Part shown: positions 9,801 to 21,100 of the stretch, one piece after another | Layout: every line of letters begins with the position of its first letter | Numbering within the stretch: the stretch's first letter is position 1 | From: Symsagittifera roscoffensis | Lineage: Eukaryota > Xenacoelomorpha > Acoela > Convolutidae | Direction: 5' to 3' | Assembly (NCBI RefSeq): GCF_963678635.1 | Contig: NC_087069.1 | Span: 11,533,186 to 11,597,185, forward strand | DNA: 64,000 bases | The notes under the pieces: model-generated | What the model was told of the DNA's origin: nothing | Seen by the model: the letters and a program-made list of their open reading frames with translations, nothing else | Databases searched by the model: none | Translations under genes and position numbers: made by a program

Positions 9801-12199
9801 GTTACCATTTACTTTCAAGATCAAGCACATTCCGGGAAAAGAAATGGGATTTACAGATTTTTTGTCGAGACTAACTTCAGGAAAAGCACTCCCTACATCA
9901 CCATACGATAGCGAATTTTTAGTGGCTACAGTACAAAAGATTGTAGAAAACTTCTCTGTAAATAACGATTGTAAAAAGAATAATTGTAAAAAGAACGAAG
10001 TGTATAATCCATTGGATGTAAATACGATTAGTAACTTGGATTGTAATAATCCAATGGGTGGAAAGAAAGATTTATCGCAAAGCATCCAACGGTCGTTCTT
10101 CTCGAATATTCTGAATTACGTAAACGGCACTATCAAAATTTGTAATTCCAATCACTCGCGTTCAGAGTCTTGCACAAGCGGTTGTGTTCCATTAAATTTA
10201 TCAAAATTTGATTTCAATTATTTTTACTTATCAGACAAAACTTTTTTATTCTTTCTTGCCCAATCAGTATTATTAATCAATCAGTCATTAAATTCAGATT
10301 AAAAAACAGTTAAAAAATTTATTACATCTGTCAATTTGTTAAAAATTTCCTTCAGGCAGAAAAGAAAGGAATCTTCTTGAATTTTAATAACAACATAATG
10401 TCAGACCTACACAAGAAATTATTGGCCAAGTACAAAGGAGATCTCAGATCGCCTGACAACCCGTTATCACTCTCAGATCATTGCTCGAATAAGCTGATTG
10501 AACTCATGACGGACGAAGATAAAATCCTCAAGGAGGTAAAGAAGGCGGTACAGGAAGGCAAACCATTGGACAAGTTCGGAGCCTACTTAAAGAACTTCCA
10601 GAGGGATATCCACGTGAGAAAAGGACTGTTATTCAATGATAACAAACTGATAGTGCCGGCTGCATTACGATAACCATTCCTGTCACTCCTTCACGAGACT
10701 CATCCAGGGCAGTTCGGGACGAAAGCCCTGGCAGAAAACATCTGGTGGCCACACCTATACAGAGAGATATACCATCATGGAAAGAATTGCACTCAGTGTA
10801 TAATGGCCGATAAGAACCTAAAAGTGTTACTAGGGACGAACAAGACTGAGACATTACCAAATCTGACCGAACCAAATGAAGAAGTAGATTTAGACTTTGC
10901 TGGCCCATTGGACAAGAGTTGAGGTAACGCAAAATACCTTTTGTTATGCATTGATCGCTTTTCAAAGTTTCCGTCAGCAAAGGTAGTAAACAACACCTTG
11001 ACTTCTTCAATTTTAACCTTCATGACAGATTATTGCTATCTTCACGGATTTCCAAAGTCCATTAGAGCTGACAATGGGTCATGTTTTACTTCGTTTGATT
11101 TTAGAAACTTCAGTGAGAAGAACAACATTAATTTAATTCTATGTACGGTTGGTGATCATAGATCCAATGGAGTAGTAGAAAGACTCATTTACACTGTCAA
11201 AGCTAAGCTTCTGGCAATGTCGTTCAACATACGGTCACATTAGATAACGGACATGTGATAAGAAAATCTGACTTAGCTTTTAACAAAACCCAACCGGCAG
11301 CTCCTAAGACATTCTCGGCAAGACCGAATTCGCTAACTAATAGTAATGATTTAGCAGGCAAGCGAAAAAGAAACTCCCCTTCCAAGAGACGAGACTCAAA
11401 TATAGGAGGCCCTTCGATGAGTTACACACCAACGGGTGGAAATTCTAGCAAAAAGAGGAGAACATTCATCACGAGCTCGAAAGGTTCAAAATTCGACTTT
11501 AATAACCTAGATTCGTCGTTAGAGTTAGACCTTTGGGATAAAGTTATTGACGACTACTTGGGTACGGAAGCGGAAACTGTATGTAATACCCCGACTGTTA
11601 ACCTTCATAGTGATTTAGATCAACCAAGGAGTACACTAACAAGCCAGACAAATACGCAGATAACGGTCACTTTACCAACGGGCACAAGTGACGACCCAAT
11701 TCGAGTGGATAGATCTCCAGAGAAGACAGTGGAGACACCAAAGACCCCGATACCCGCAAAACTTCGTGCAAGAAGAAATCCAGGCCCCTCGAAATTCTAT
11801 GGCGATAGACGGTTTATCGACCAAGTGACGCTCGGAACGGAGACCATTAGTGCAGTAGACTCCGACGACGAACCGCTTATTACGGATTTCGGTGCAGAGA
11901 GTCCAAAACAAAATTTATCAAACTGTACGACGTCCCCCTCGGATTATCTATCACCCATTGATGAGATCCCACGTCATACGTTTTTGGTTGCTGAAACCAC
12001 ACAAGACCAACTCTCAACACCTTCCTCTCAGGCAACAAGGACCGCATGGGTATCGCCACCATTGGTAGAAGTTACCAGTAATACCCAGGATGACGAAGGC
12101 AGTGACATATCCTCGGGTATCGATACCGATGTAAGAAGAGAGGCAGATAATTTCCATACTAGATGCAACTCTACCGTCACAAACTCTGAAAACTTTTAA
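6888..12199 (+). pseudogene. gag-pol coding region of element 1 (interrupted)
   Basis: The Gag-like part (6.9-7.85 kb) opens with MAQSTTDSNLRGIPAFW and ends in a cysteine motif starting CMKCG near 7.75 kb. An aspartic-protease-like segment follows near 8.1 kb. Reverse transcriptase spans about 8.5-9.4 kb, with KNKYQMPNIHEL and the catalytic box YIDDILIAS near 9.07 kb. RNase H follows at 9.4-9.9 kb (TDASDNGLGATLEQ, TDHKALL). Integrase lies at 10.4-11.2 kb (DRFSKFPSAK, ADNGSCFTSF, DHRSNGVVER). A tail at 11.25-12.2 kb is rich in Ser, Thr, Pro and basic clusters (KRKRNSPSKRR). The frame is broken in more than half a dozen places. Element 2 has the same domain order and a similar tail. Confidence 0.9.
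6889..6906 (+). promoter_or_regulatory. Primer-binding site of element 1, overlapping the gag start
   Basis: TGGCGCAGTCAACAACTG follows the LTR with no spacer. TGGCGCAGT is the start of the tRNA-Ser type primer-binding site known from 17.6-group elements. The gag ATG at 6888-6890 uses the last base of the LTR and the first two of this site, so the site is also codons 1-6 (Met-Ala-Gln-Ser...). Confidence 0.7.
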
Positions 12200-12536
12200 A
12201 CTATGGTAAAATGACATGTTACGTATTTGATTTAGCTTTTATCCATTGAATACCCAAAACTTTTTTTTATTTACCTAGTTATTGAGTTAGCTAGTCTGCT
12301 TTAATTGTACAAATGCTACATAACCCCAATTGTACATATCATTTTGTACATTCAGTGTTGATATCTGTGTAATCACCTCCATTGTAATTTGTACTCTCTG
12401 TAAAAATCCATTGGTGCTAAATGCGGTTACGTTTTGTTTCTTCTTTGGCCCTGGTGGAGCGAGGGGAGATGGAGTATATGTGTGATATTGGCTATATCGT
12501 TGAGCGGGCAGATATTAATTTTTGTGCAGTGGGGAA

Positions 12537-12749
12537 TGTTGTGATTCAGTATTTTTAGTATGTTATAACCTTGACCTCTATTATCTAATTACGTACTAGT
12601 CAATGTTAACTCTATGAAGTCCAGTGGACTTCGGTTCACTAGTTGCTCTTTTTAGACTACAGTCAGTTTTGATTCAACCAATACTTTTATTCTCTTTTAA
12701 CCTTAGTTAGATACAATAGTTACCAGTGGTACATCTTAACTCTTTATTA
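12537..12749 (+). repeat. 3' LTR of element 1
   Basis: Direct repeat of 6676-6888, preceded by a short purine stretch (GTGGGGAA) that would serve as the polypurine tract, and followed by the target-duplication copy GGCTC. The stretch 12200-12536 between the coding tail and this LTR is non-coding. Confidence 0.93.
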
Positions 12750-13486
12750 GGCTCTCACTATCACTGAACTTTTATATGAATGAACTCATGTTCAGTAGCT
12801 GTCAAAAAACTGAATTACATCACACACTTATGATTTTCGGTATATAAGCTTCTTCGTGCCATGAAAATTCCCCTTTGGTGCCATGCATTTCACTTGCCTT
12901 GCTTTTTGATTGGCTACTGCCAGTTGAATTCCTAGCACAGCCGTCAATCTCTCGTCATCTGTTCTTGAGGACTTTCTTGATGATACAGTCACATTCGTCT
13001 ACTGATCAACTTTGAGCATATAAATGTAGCTCCGTTTGGATCTGTTTTTTATCTAGCTCTGCTGTATTCTTTGTTAGAAGCCAAAACGCTACAAAAATTA
13101 ACCCATGGATTGAAAAACGCTTAAATTATTGACAACTGACAATCATCAACTAGGCACTATTTTTCTGTTGTTTTATTGCGGGTGTGTTTTCTTAATTCTC
13201 CAGATGTTTTCTTAATTCTATCCACAAAACAAAATGCGCAGTAACTTTTGAACATAGTCCATCTGCGGACAAATGTTCATGTTTCGTCAGAGTTGAACCG
13301 TTCATTGTTCTATTTCGAAGGCCAGTTATTACCTGGTCCGCTATCGAAAGCAACTTCGACATTTCTAGAGACGCGCAGCGGCTCCGCCGAGCACGCTTGG
13401 CGGCTCGAAGCAAAAATTGTCGGCGGCGGCTGCTACACCCTGGTATTTTTTGACCTTTTAAAAACGTACTCTGGAACATATTTATT
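12750..13486. other. Flanking unique DNA with a short GC-rich block
   Basis: Resumption of the pre-insertion sequence. A GC-rich block at about 13330-13440 (GGCGGCTCGAAGC, GTCGGCGGCGGCTGC) stands out from its surroundings and resembles the GC-rich stretch inside each 855-bp repeat unit downstream. Frames of 94-95 codons on both strands cross it, with no recognisable product. Confidence 0.4.
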
Positions 13487-13996
13487 AGTACAGTATGTCT
13501 TTTTTAACCAGCGCATAATTTCCTTGAACTAAAATCAAGAGTTTGAAATAAGTCATTGGTAGTTGTAATTATAATTACACGTACTTAACGAATTAGATGG
13601 CTATTAGCAAAAGAATATTAGCTGACGCAATACAGTATTTGGCTCATTATTCTATTACTTACGAACTGATTCAGCCGAGGATGGAGGTCGCCGAGTGTTT
13701 TAAGTGGCGGCGGAGTGTTAAATTGAACTCCGACGGCGGCAGGTGAGCCGGCTGGCATGCACCACTAGACAATTCCAACTGGTTTTCTTTGGTTTGTGTT
13801 TATTATCAAAAATATCCTCTTATGGCGTTCCTTGATTAAAGTTGACTTTCAGAAAAGTTAACCTACAAATCAGTTCACACTAATTTGTTTTAGCAGGTAA
13901 ATAAATCTTTAGTAATTTAAGCATCAGCAGGAAGCTAACGCGGAAGATCAATCAAACCAAGTTTCGCTTCGTAGGACTTCACTGAACGCGCGCTCG

Positions 13997-14245
13997 ATGA
14001 AATCCATGAAAGCCGACTCTAGCACTCTTAAAAATTGGTTGTCAATTCCTTTTGAGTTGATTGCGTTAACATTAATTCATGAACTTTTTGTAAAACTTTT
14101 TGTTATCCATGCTGCAGGTACGGCAGATCGAACTCGTATGGAAAAATGGTTTGATTGGTTCAAAGAGTATGTTATTACAATTACCACACGCGTAAAATTG
14201 TATAACTTTTCAGACTTTGAGTTGAAGACAGCTGAACTTGCATAG
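13997..14245 (+). other. 82-codon frame in repeat unit 1, retained in unit 2
   Basis: This frame (MKSMKADSSTLKNWL... ending FELKTAELA) is open from ATG to stop in unit 1 and again in unit 2 at 14852-15100; unit 3 (15707-15955) has one in-frame stop near its start and unit 4 is shifted by a small insertion. Differences between units fall at amino-acid-changing as well as silent positions, so selection on a protein is not evident. The stretch 'ccatgctgcag|gtacgg' inside looks like a splice acceptor, so it could be part of a duplicated exon. No known domain is recognised. Confidence 0.3.
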
Positions 14246-16816
14246 ATAGTCGAAAAGATCAAGCAATGTGGCCCTTATTACTTCGTTCTAGTATAATTTT
14301 CGTAGAAAACTATAGTAGAGTATGTCTTATAGTTTAATAGTCCAGTATGTCTTTTTCAACCAGCGCATAATTTCCATGAACGAAAATCAAGTGTTTGAAA
14401 TAAGTGACTGGTAGTTGCGATTGTAATTACACGTAGTTAACGAATTAGAAAGTTGGCTAGAGTAATAGAATAATAGCTGACGCAATACAATTTTTGGCTC
14501 AATATTCTATTATTTACGAACTGATTCAGCCGAGAATGGAGGTAACCGAGTGTTTTAAGTGGCGGCGGAGTGTTAAATTGAACTCTGACGGTGGCAGGTG
14601 AGCCGGCTGGCATGCACCACTAGACAATTCCAACTGGTTTTCTTTGGTTTGTGTTTATTATCAAAAATATCCTCTTATGGCGTTCCTTGATTAAAGTTGA
14701 CTTTCAGAAAAGTTAACCTACAAATCAGTTCACACTAATATGTTTTAGCAGGTAAATAAATCTTTAGTAATTTAAGCATCAGCAGGAAGCTAACGCGGAA
14801 GATCAATGAAACCAAGTTTCGCTTCGTAGGACTTCACTGATCGCGCGCTCGATGAAATCCATAAAATCCGACTCTAGCACTGTCAAAAATTGGTTGTCAA
14901 CTCCTTTCGTTCTGATTGCGGTAACTTTAAATCATGAACTTTATCTAAAACTTTTTGTTATCCATGCTGCAGGTACGGCCGATCGAGCTCGGATGGAAAA
15001 ATGGTTTAATTGGATCAAAGAGTATGTTATCACAATTAAAACACGCGTAAAATTGCATAAATTTTTAGACTTTGAGTTGAAGACAGCTGAACTTGCATAG
15101 ATAGCCGAAAAGATCAAGCACTGTGGCCCTTATTTCTTCGTTCTAGTATAGTTTTCGTAGAAAACTATAGTAGAGTATGTCTTATAGTTTAATAGTCCAG
15201 TATGTCTTTTTCAAGCAGCGCATAATTTCCATGAACAAAAATCAACTGTTTGAAATAAGTGACTGGTAGTTGCGTTTGTAATTACACGTAGTTAACGAAT
15301 TAGAAAGTTGGCTAGAGTAATAGAATAATAGCTGACGCAATACAGTATTTGGCTCATTCTTCTATTACTTACGAACTGATTCAGCCAAGAATGGAGGTCG
15401 CCGAGTGTTTTAAGTGGCGGTGGAGTGTTAAATTGAACTCCGACGGCGGCAGGTGAGCCTGCTGGCATGCACCACTAGACAATTCCAACTGGTTTTCTTT
15501 GGTTTGTGTTTATTACCAAAAATATTTTCTTATCGCGTTCCTTGACTAGAGTTGAATTTCAGAAAACTTAACCTACAAATCAGTTCACACTAATTTTTTT
15601 GAGCAGGTAAACAAATCTTTATTAATTTAAGCATCAGCAGGAAGCTAACGCGGAAGATCAATCAAACCAAGTTTCGCTTCGTAGGACTTCACTAAACGCG
15701 CGCTCGATGAAATCCATGAAATCCGACTCTAGCACTGTCTAAAATTGGTTGTCAACTCCTTTTGAGTTGATTGCGTTAACTTTAATTCATGAATTTTTTG
15801 TAAAACTTTTTGCTTTGCATGCTGCAGGTACGGCAGATCGAACTCGTATGAATAAATGGTTTGATTGGTTTAAAGAGTATGTTATTACAATTACCACATG
15901 CGTAAAATTGCATAACTTTTCAGACTTTGAGTTGAAGACAGCTGAACTTGCATAGATAGCCGAAAAGAACAAGCACTGTGGCCCTTATTTCTTCGTTCTA
16001 GTATAGTTTTTGTAGAAAACTATAGAAGAGTATGTCTTATAGTTTAATAGTCCAATATGTCTTTTTCAACCAGCGCATAATTTCCATGAACAAAAATCAA
16101 GTGTTTGAAATAAGTGACTGGTAGTTGCGATTGCAATTACACGTAGTTAACGAATTAGAAAGTTGGCTAGAGTAAGAGAATAATACCTGACGCAATACAG
16201 TATTTGGCTCAATATTCTATTGCTTACGAACTGATTCAGCCGAGAAAGGAGGTCGCCGAGTGTTTTAAGTGGCGGCGGAGTGTTAAATTGAAATCCGACG
16301 GTGGCAGGTGAGCCGGCTGGCATGCACCACTAGACAATTCCAACTGGTTTTTTTTGGTTTGTGTTTATTATCAAAAATTTCCTCTTATGGCGTTCCTTGA
16401 TTGAAATTGAATTTCATAAAAAATTAAACCTACAAATAAGTTCACACTATTTTTTTTGAGCAGGTAAACAAATTTTTATTAATTTAAGCATCAGCAGGAA
16501 GCTAACGCGGAAGATCAATCAAACCAAGTTTCGCTTCGTAGGACTTCACTGAACGCACGCTCGATGAAATCCATTAAATCCGACTCTAGCACTGTCAACT
16601 CTAGAGTCGAATTGGTTGTCAACTCCATTTGTTCTGATTGCGTTAACTTTAATTCATGAACTTTTTGTAAAACTTTTTGTTATCCATGCTGCAGGTACGG
16701 CAGATCGAACTCGTATGGAAAATGGTTTGATTGGATCAAAGAGTATGTTATTACAATTAACACAAGCGTGAAATTGCATAACTTTTCAGACTTTGAGTTG
16801 AAGACAGCTGAACTTG

Positions 16817-16995
16817 ATTAAGATTAAGACCATTTATCCACGGGGGAAAGGACCAACACCTTAGCTCATCACGACGAACCGCTGCTGTGCCCCTGTTTAA
16901 GAACTACATGCAATTTTTTGGTTATTTTTATGGGCTGGGTAATGTTGCCTCACCCTCAAGCAACGAGCACGGATCATGGTGGGCCTCGAACATCC
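16817..16995 (-). mobile_element. SINE-like insertion with 7-bp target duplication
   Basis: A 179-bp block interrupts repeat unit 4. The heptamer GAACTTG occurs on both sides (16810-16816 and 16996-17002), and the unit resumes exactly after it. On the minus strand the insert ends in the short repeat CTTAATCTTAAT, typical of a SINE or LINE tail, and contains a B-box-like GGTTCGTCG. Its 3' portion (75 bp, minus strand) recurs at 24436-24530. No terminal inverted repeats. A tRNA-derived SINE sharing its tail with a LINE is the best reading; the tRNA-like head is weak. Confidence 0.5.
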
Positions 16996-17059
16996 GAACT
17001 TGCATAGATAGCCGAAAAGGTCAAGCACTGTGGACCTTAACTCTTCGTTCTACTATGGC

Positions 17060-17740
17060 ATCTTGGTCAAATCGAGTTGTAGAAGCCGGGATTTCTGTTT
17101 CCCCAAAAAAACCTTGGTGATCAAATTTTTATACTTCAATCTTTCTTTATTGGTCAAGAACAGACAACACAAGGTGATCTTGATTCGAATCAAAACCTTG
17201 AACATCAGTGCTAAAACGGATTTAGTTAAATTATTCATCACAACTGACATCGAAAATGTGGGTAAGATTATACAGAGTCGTCCATTTTCACAAAGTGATA
17301 GAGGCATCATAAGGTTTGTTAGTAGTTTTAAAGAGTCTCGAACCTAACTTATCACTCGTAAACGTAGCGAGAACATCCTCGGACCACGACGAAGCAAGTG
17401 GAGCGAGTTTAGCGGTGCAATTTGTAACTACGCGGATCGAATAGATTGATCTTTTTCACAATGAGGGATTTGAATGCGAGCCTGAGTAATGACCTCTTAA
17501 GATGCGTACATTTAAAATCCAGACTAAAGTACCGATATGCAATTAAACAGCACTTGTTCATATAATCAAACTTGATGCATAAGCACAAGCCAACGACTCA
17601 ACATCACGTTTGGGTAATTCTGCAGGATTATACTGTTTAAAGAGTTCGAAGTGCTACTCGAATGAGAACGAAACGAAGCTAGTACCATGTCGTCCTAACA
17701 GTTGATGAGAATGATCAGGACTTAACAAATCGAAACCATC
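17060..17740. other. Non-coding; part is a dispersed repeat
   Basis: About 17190-17350 resembles 40330-40500 (shared ATTATACAGAGTC, then TCACAAAGTGA at similar spacing, then a run matching 'agttttaaagag'). No gene is recognised; the 105-codon frame at 17030-17347 covers this repeat and does not look like a real product. Confidence 0.35.
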
Positions 17741-17756
17741 ACCCGGGTCGAGATCC

Positions 17757-17966
17757 CGCTTAAAAACCGCTCAAGATATGAGTGGTTTGAGCGGTTTTTC
17801 AGCAAGATTTGAGCGGTTTGAGCGGTTTGGGCAGTTTTTTTTGGAAAAACCGCTCAAGCCGCTCAAATCTTGCTTAAAAAACCGCTCAAAAACCGCTCAT
17901 TTCTTGCTGTGATTTTTGAACGGTTTTTCAAGCAAGGTTTGAGCGGTTTTTGAGCGGTCTTATAAA
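17757..17966. repeat. Back-to-back foldbacks built from GAGCGGTTT
   Basis: The short word GAGCGGTTT and its complement AAACCGCTC occur about fourteen times in 210 bp. They form two foldbacks. In the first, 17802-17828 pairs with 17847-17873 (27 nt, one mismatch). In the second, about 17880-17907 pairs with 17930-17957. Both arms of each carry a GCAAG sequence at the tip. Transcribed RNA would fold into two strong adjacent hairpins. No coding content. Confidence 0.75.
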
Positions 17967-18012
17967 GAAAACCGGTTAAAACCAACAAGAAGGCCTCGAA
18001 AGGTAATGTGAC

Positions 18013-18140
18013 CCCGGGTTGACCTCCATAAACCGAAAATGCTTATTTTAAATTTCCCCACACCGAAAAAGCTTATCATACAATTGCCTGCATCAAATGT
18101 ATGGAAAAATGCTAATCATACAATTTTCATACAATTTCAA
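18013..18140. mobile_element. One end of a CCCGGG-tipped element
   Basis: CCCGGGTTGACCTCCATA followed by ACCGAAAATGCT and a 'catacaatt' stretch is the inverse complement of the right end of the element at 38687-39375. No matching opposite end is seen within 1 kb, so it appears truncated. Confidence 0.55.
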
Positions 18141-21100
18141 AAAACTATTGAAAAAAGATTCAATGTAGTTTCTCCGGCTATTTGAACAAAATACAACAGT
18201 CTGGTGATGAAAAATAACTACGCTATTAGTTTTCGAAAAGACCGTCTTTGATTCATTTCAACGTGTAGTGAGGGGGAGTGGAATGTAAGTGAAATCATTG
18301 GTAGAGACGTGGTAGTGAAAATATTTGACAGATAGTGAAATCCATGTTGAGTATAGGCTTGCCGAACGAGATGGAAATTTTTAGAACGATTGGTGGAACA
18401 GTTTTGCTAGAGTACTCAAAAAAATAAGGTTGGGATTGAAAATCTATTTCTGGCAGAAGATGGTAACCAGTTATTATTTGAAAAAGTCAAGTTTAAATAG
18501 CACAAAAACTAGCTTCTGATCGCAATTTAAACTACATCTTCAGATGAAGTAAGAAGTTGCGATCTGATTGATAGTGCTGAAAAATTATACATCAATTTTG
18601 TCCTCGTTAAAACTTGGAAAGAGGAAATTAATGAGGTTTTCAAATTTCTTATTAATCCAAACATCCCAGAATGATTACAAGACTGGAAAACGGATTAAAT
18701 TGAATATTTGAAAAGTATTTGGATGAATATTTGAACGGTAACAACTGTAATGAAGTTTTAGAATTTGGTTAGCCACGCTGACTAATTCAACGTGTTTTTG
18801 CATGTAAATATGTCGACATTGACTCTAAATAGAATCTGGATGTTAAATGTTAGCGTTTCAGAGAAGTTACACTGCTATATGAGTAATCAACTAAAAAACC
18901 TACTTCATTCCCGCTATGGCAATAAATTTGTATCGCAACTGTATTGTATTGTACTGAGAATTGTATTGCAACATTATGTCGACACATTGGTAATTTTTAG
19001 CATTGAAGAAATCAGCTGGCGGTTGGAAGTTTTGAACGCATCATATTTCTTCAAGTTTTCAAGTGGAAAAGGTTGAACCATTATCCATTCAGAAAAAATT
19101 GAACGCATTTAATTTGCGCATTCTGTTGCTCACTTAAATAGACATTTCCACTAAATTGAAGTTGGATACAAAATATTTCTCCTTCCAGATTTTCATTGAA
19201 AAAAAAACAGTGAGTCTTTCTGGTTAGTTTTCTAAAATTTATCTGCCGCATTTCAAATACCTTAAAATTGTTGTTTTTGGAATAACCGTACAATCCCCCC
19301 CAGCAAATCAAATAAGGGGAGATAAAATATAGATTTCTCAAGAACTAACATTGAGAATAGCCTATATTTATTCAAATTGAGCGTTTTATTTAAAAATTGA
19401 ATTGAAACCCTAATCTATTTATTACCAGTAAAACACATTCCATCAGGCGTAGAAAAACGTAAAAACCAATTTGAAATGCGCGATTTTATTGAATGCATAT
19501 TTCATACAAAATCAATTTTCGGATTTAATACATGCTTTGGGAAGGCAGTCTACGTTAGGCCGCTAAAGGTGGAAAAAGTACGGTTGATCTTGGCTTTTTA
19601 GCAACGTTTAAGAAGATGTGTTTTACCGTTTCAGTTTTTTTACAAAATGAACTGACCAATTTGCTTTTGCAGTGCAAAAAATTACTCACTCGGTAAAATT
19701 TTGATAAATTTCAACAATTGCAGAAGTTTTTGTAGAAGGCCATTTCAAAAATAATCAAAGAACAAAATTGAAAACGAACAGGTTCCAACATTGTTTTGAG
19801 ACAACTGCCTGTCGCTTCAACAGTTTTTGTCGTAAAGATGCGGTTCAATATATTAGTATTATCCGAGAACTGTTAACTCATATCAGAGTCAACAGATGAA
19901 ACTGAAAAATCTTATATTTTTTTTTCTCGGTTTTGTACATTAGAATGAATTTTTTACTGCTAAATCCGTAGACAACTTAGAAATTTTTTTACTTGACCTA
20001 GAATGCGCTTCTCTAGAGTACGCTGTTTTTACCTTGTTTTTCAAATCTCGTAAAAACTGACACCGAGTGCCTCTAAAGCATTTCATAACTTAATGACCGT
20101 GTAGAGGGAAGGAAGATGGTGCAGGGGAAAAACTTTGTATAAATGTGTTTTCAAGGTTTTAATTATATCTTTAATCTAAACAAGATATCACAAACAATTC
20201 TCAGATATGACCGAGTTATACATCATATCTAAGCCTAAACGTTTCAATCGTTTTTTTGTTCAAAAGTTTTTGTTCGAAAAAAATGAAGTTGATACATTTC
20301 AACTGTTAAGATTGGGTACGATCCCTACTCAAAGCAACAGCACCATAAAAAGCAATCAATGAGTGAAAACCTGAAAGCCTTTAAAGACTATTGCAAAGTG
20401 AAAAAACTAATTACGAATGTTTAAAAGTTTTCTTCTTTTACTTGTTTCTTTTTTCTTTGAATAAGTGACGCAGCTCAGAAACTAACGCTTTCGATCGTAA
20501 AAAAAATTAAGTGAATACATTTCTTGAGCACCGGAATATGGCTCGTACCGTCATCTACCGAAAAACGTGAAAACTGTCAACTTTTTGCACGTGAGACGGC
20601 TAAGGCTTGCGCTTCGGCTCCTGCCAGACCCTGTTTTTTTTGCATATTGAACTTTTTCGGCGATTTTAAATTTTTGTCTGTCTGCTTATTTTTACCGGCT
20701 TAGTTCCGGCAGAAACACTTTTTTTTGGAAATTTGACTTCTTTTGAGCATTCTGAAATCTTTTTCCAAAATTTATAAAAGTGCAACTATTTTTTTTTCAG
20801 GAAACTTGTTTTTTTTGCACTTTTTCAAAATTTTTATTTCAAACAGATTTTTTTTTTTTGATTTGATGCGAAGCTCAGCTTCGCCTCTGGGTTCAAATAA
20901 AGTTTCTGTTTTTTCACCGGTTCATATCCGTCTCGTAGGATTACAAAAAGAAAAATTGTTCAAATCTGTAGATTTTTCACACTGGCTTATTTTTGAATGC
21001 AACCTTATTTCAGAAATCAATTTGGGAAGTTGCATATCAGGAAAAATCAATGGCTTCAGCCCAAAAGTTAATTAGGTTTCTAATTATATATGCTGTTTTG

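Larger units (their letters stand above)
6676..12749 (+). mobile_element. Ty3/mdg4-like LTR retrotransposon, element 1 (young, broken)
   Basis: A full-length element bounded by 213-bp direct repeats that look identical by eye and flanked by a 5-bp target duplication GGCTC (6671-6675 and 12750-12754). A primer-binding site beginning TGGCGCAGT follows the 5' LTR directly, matching the tRNA-Ser type used by Drosophila 17.6 and 297. Domain order is Gag with zinc knuckle, protease, reverse transcriptase, RNase H, integrase, then a long C-terminal tail: the Ty3 order. The coding part is broken in more than half a dozen places, although the identical LTRs say the insertion is very recent. That combination suggests mobilisation by a related intact copy, or base-calling errors in the assembly. 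Confidence 0.93.
13487..17060 (+). repeat. Tandem array of four 855-bp units
   Basis: The motif CGCTCGATGAAATCCAT recurs with its ATG at 13997, 14852, 15707 and 16564: spacing 855, 855 and 857. Units are highly similar. Each has a GC-rich part (GAGTGTTTTAAGTGGCGG), a conserved 'tggcatgcaccactagac' stretch, and a downstream 82-codon-scale frame. A hairpin (TATAGTTTT-CGTAG-AAAACTATA) is perfect in the second unit near 15150. The unit length and internal complexity argue against a centromeric-type simple satellite. I cannot assign a transposon family. The last unit is interrupted at 16817-16995 and resumes to about 17060. Confidence 0.85.

Noticed and set aside
13487-17060. CRISPR-like array
   Set aside because: The repeat unit is 855 bp and contiguous, in a eukaryotic context; there are no short repeats with unique spacers.
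17180-17215. tRNA gene suggested by GATTCGAATC
   Set aside because: No A box, acceptor pairing or anticodon arm can be built around it.
18792-19076. 94-codon frame as a possible gene
   Set aside because: No recognisable domain, no splice or polyadenylation context, composition typical of chance in AT-rich DNA.
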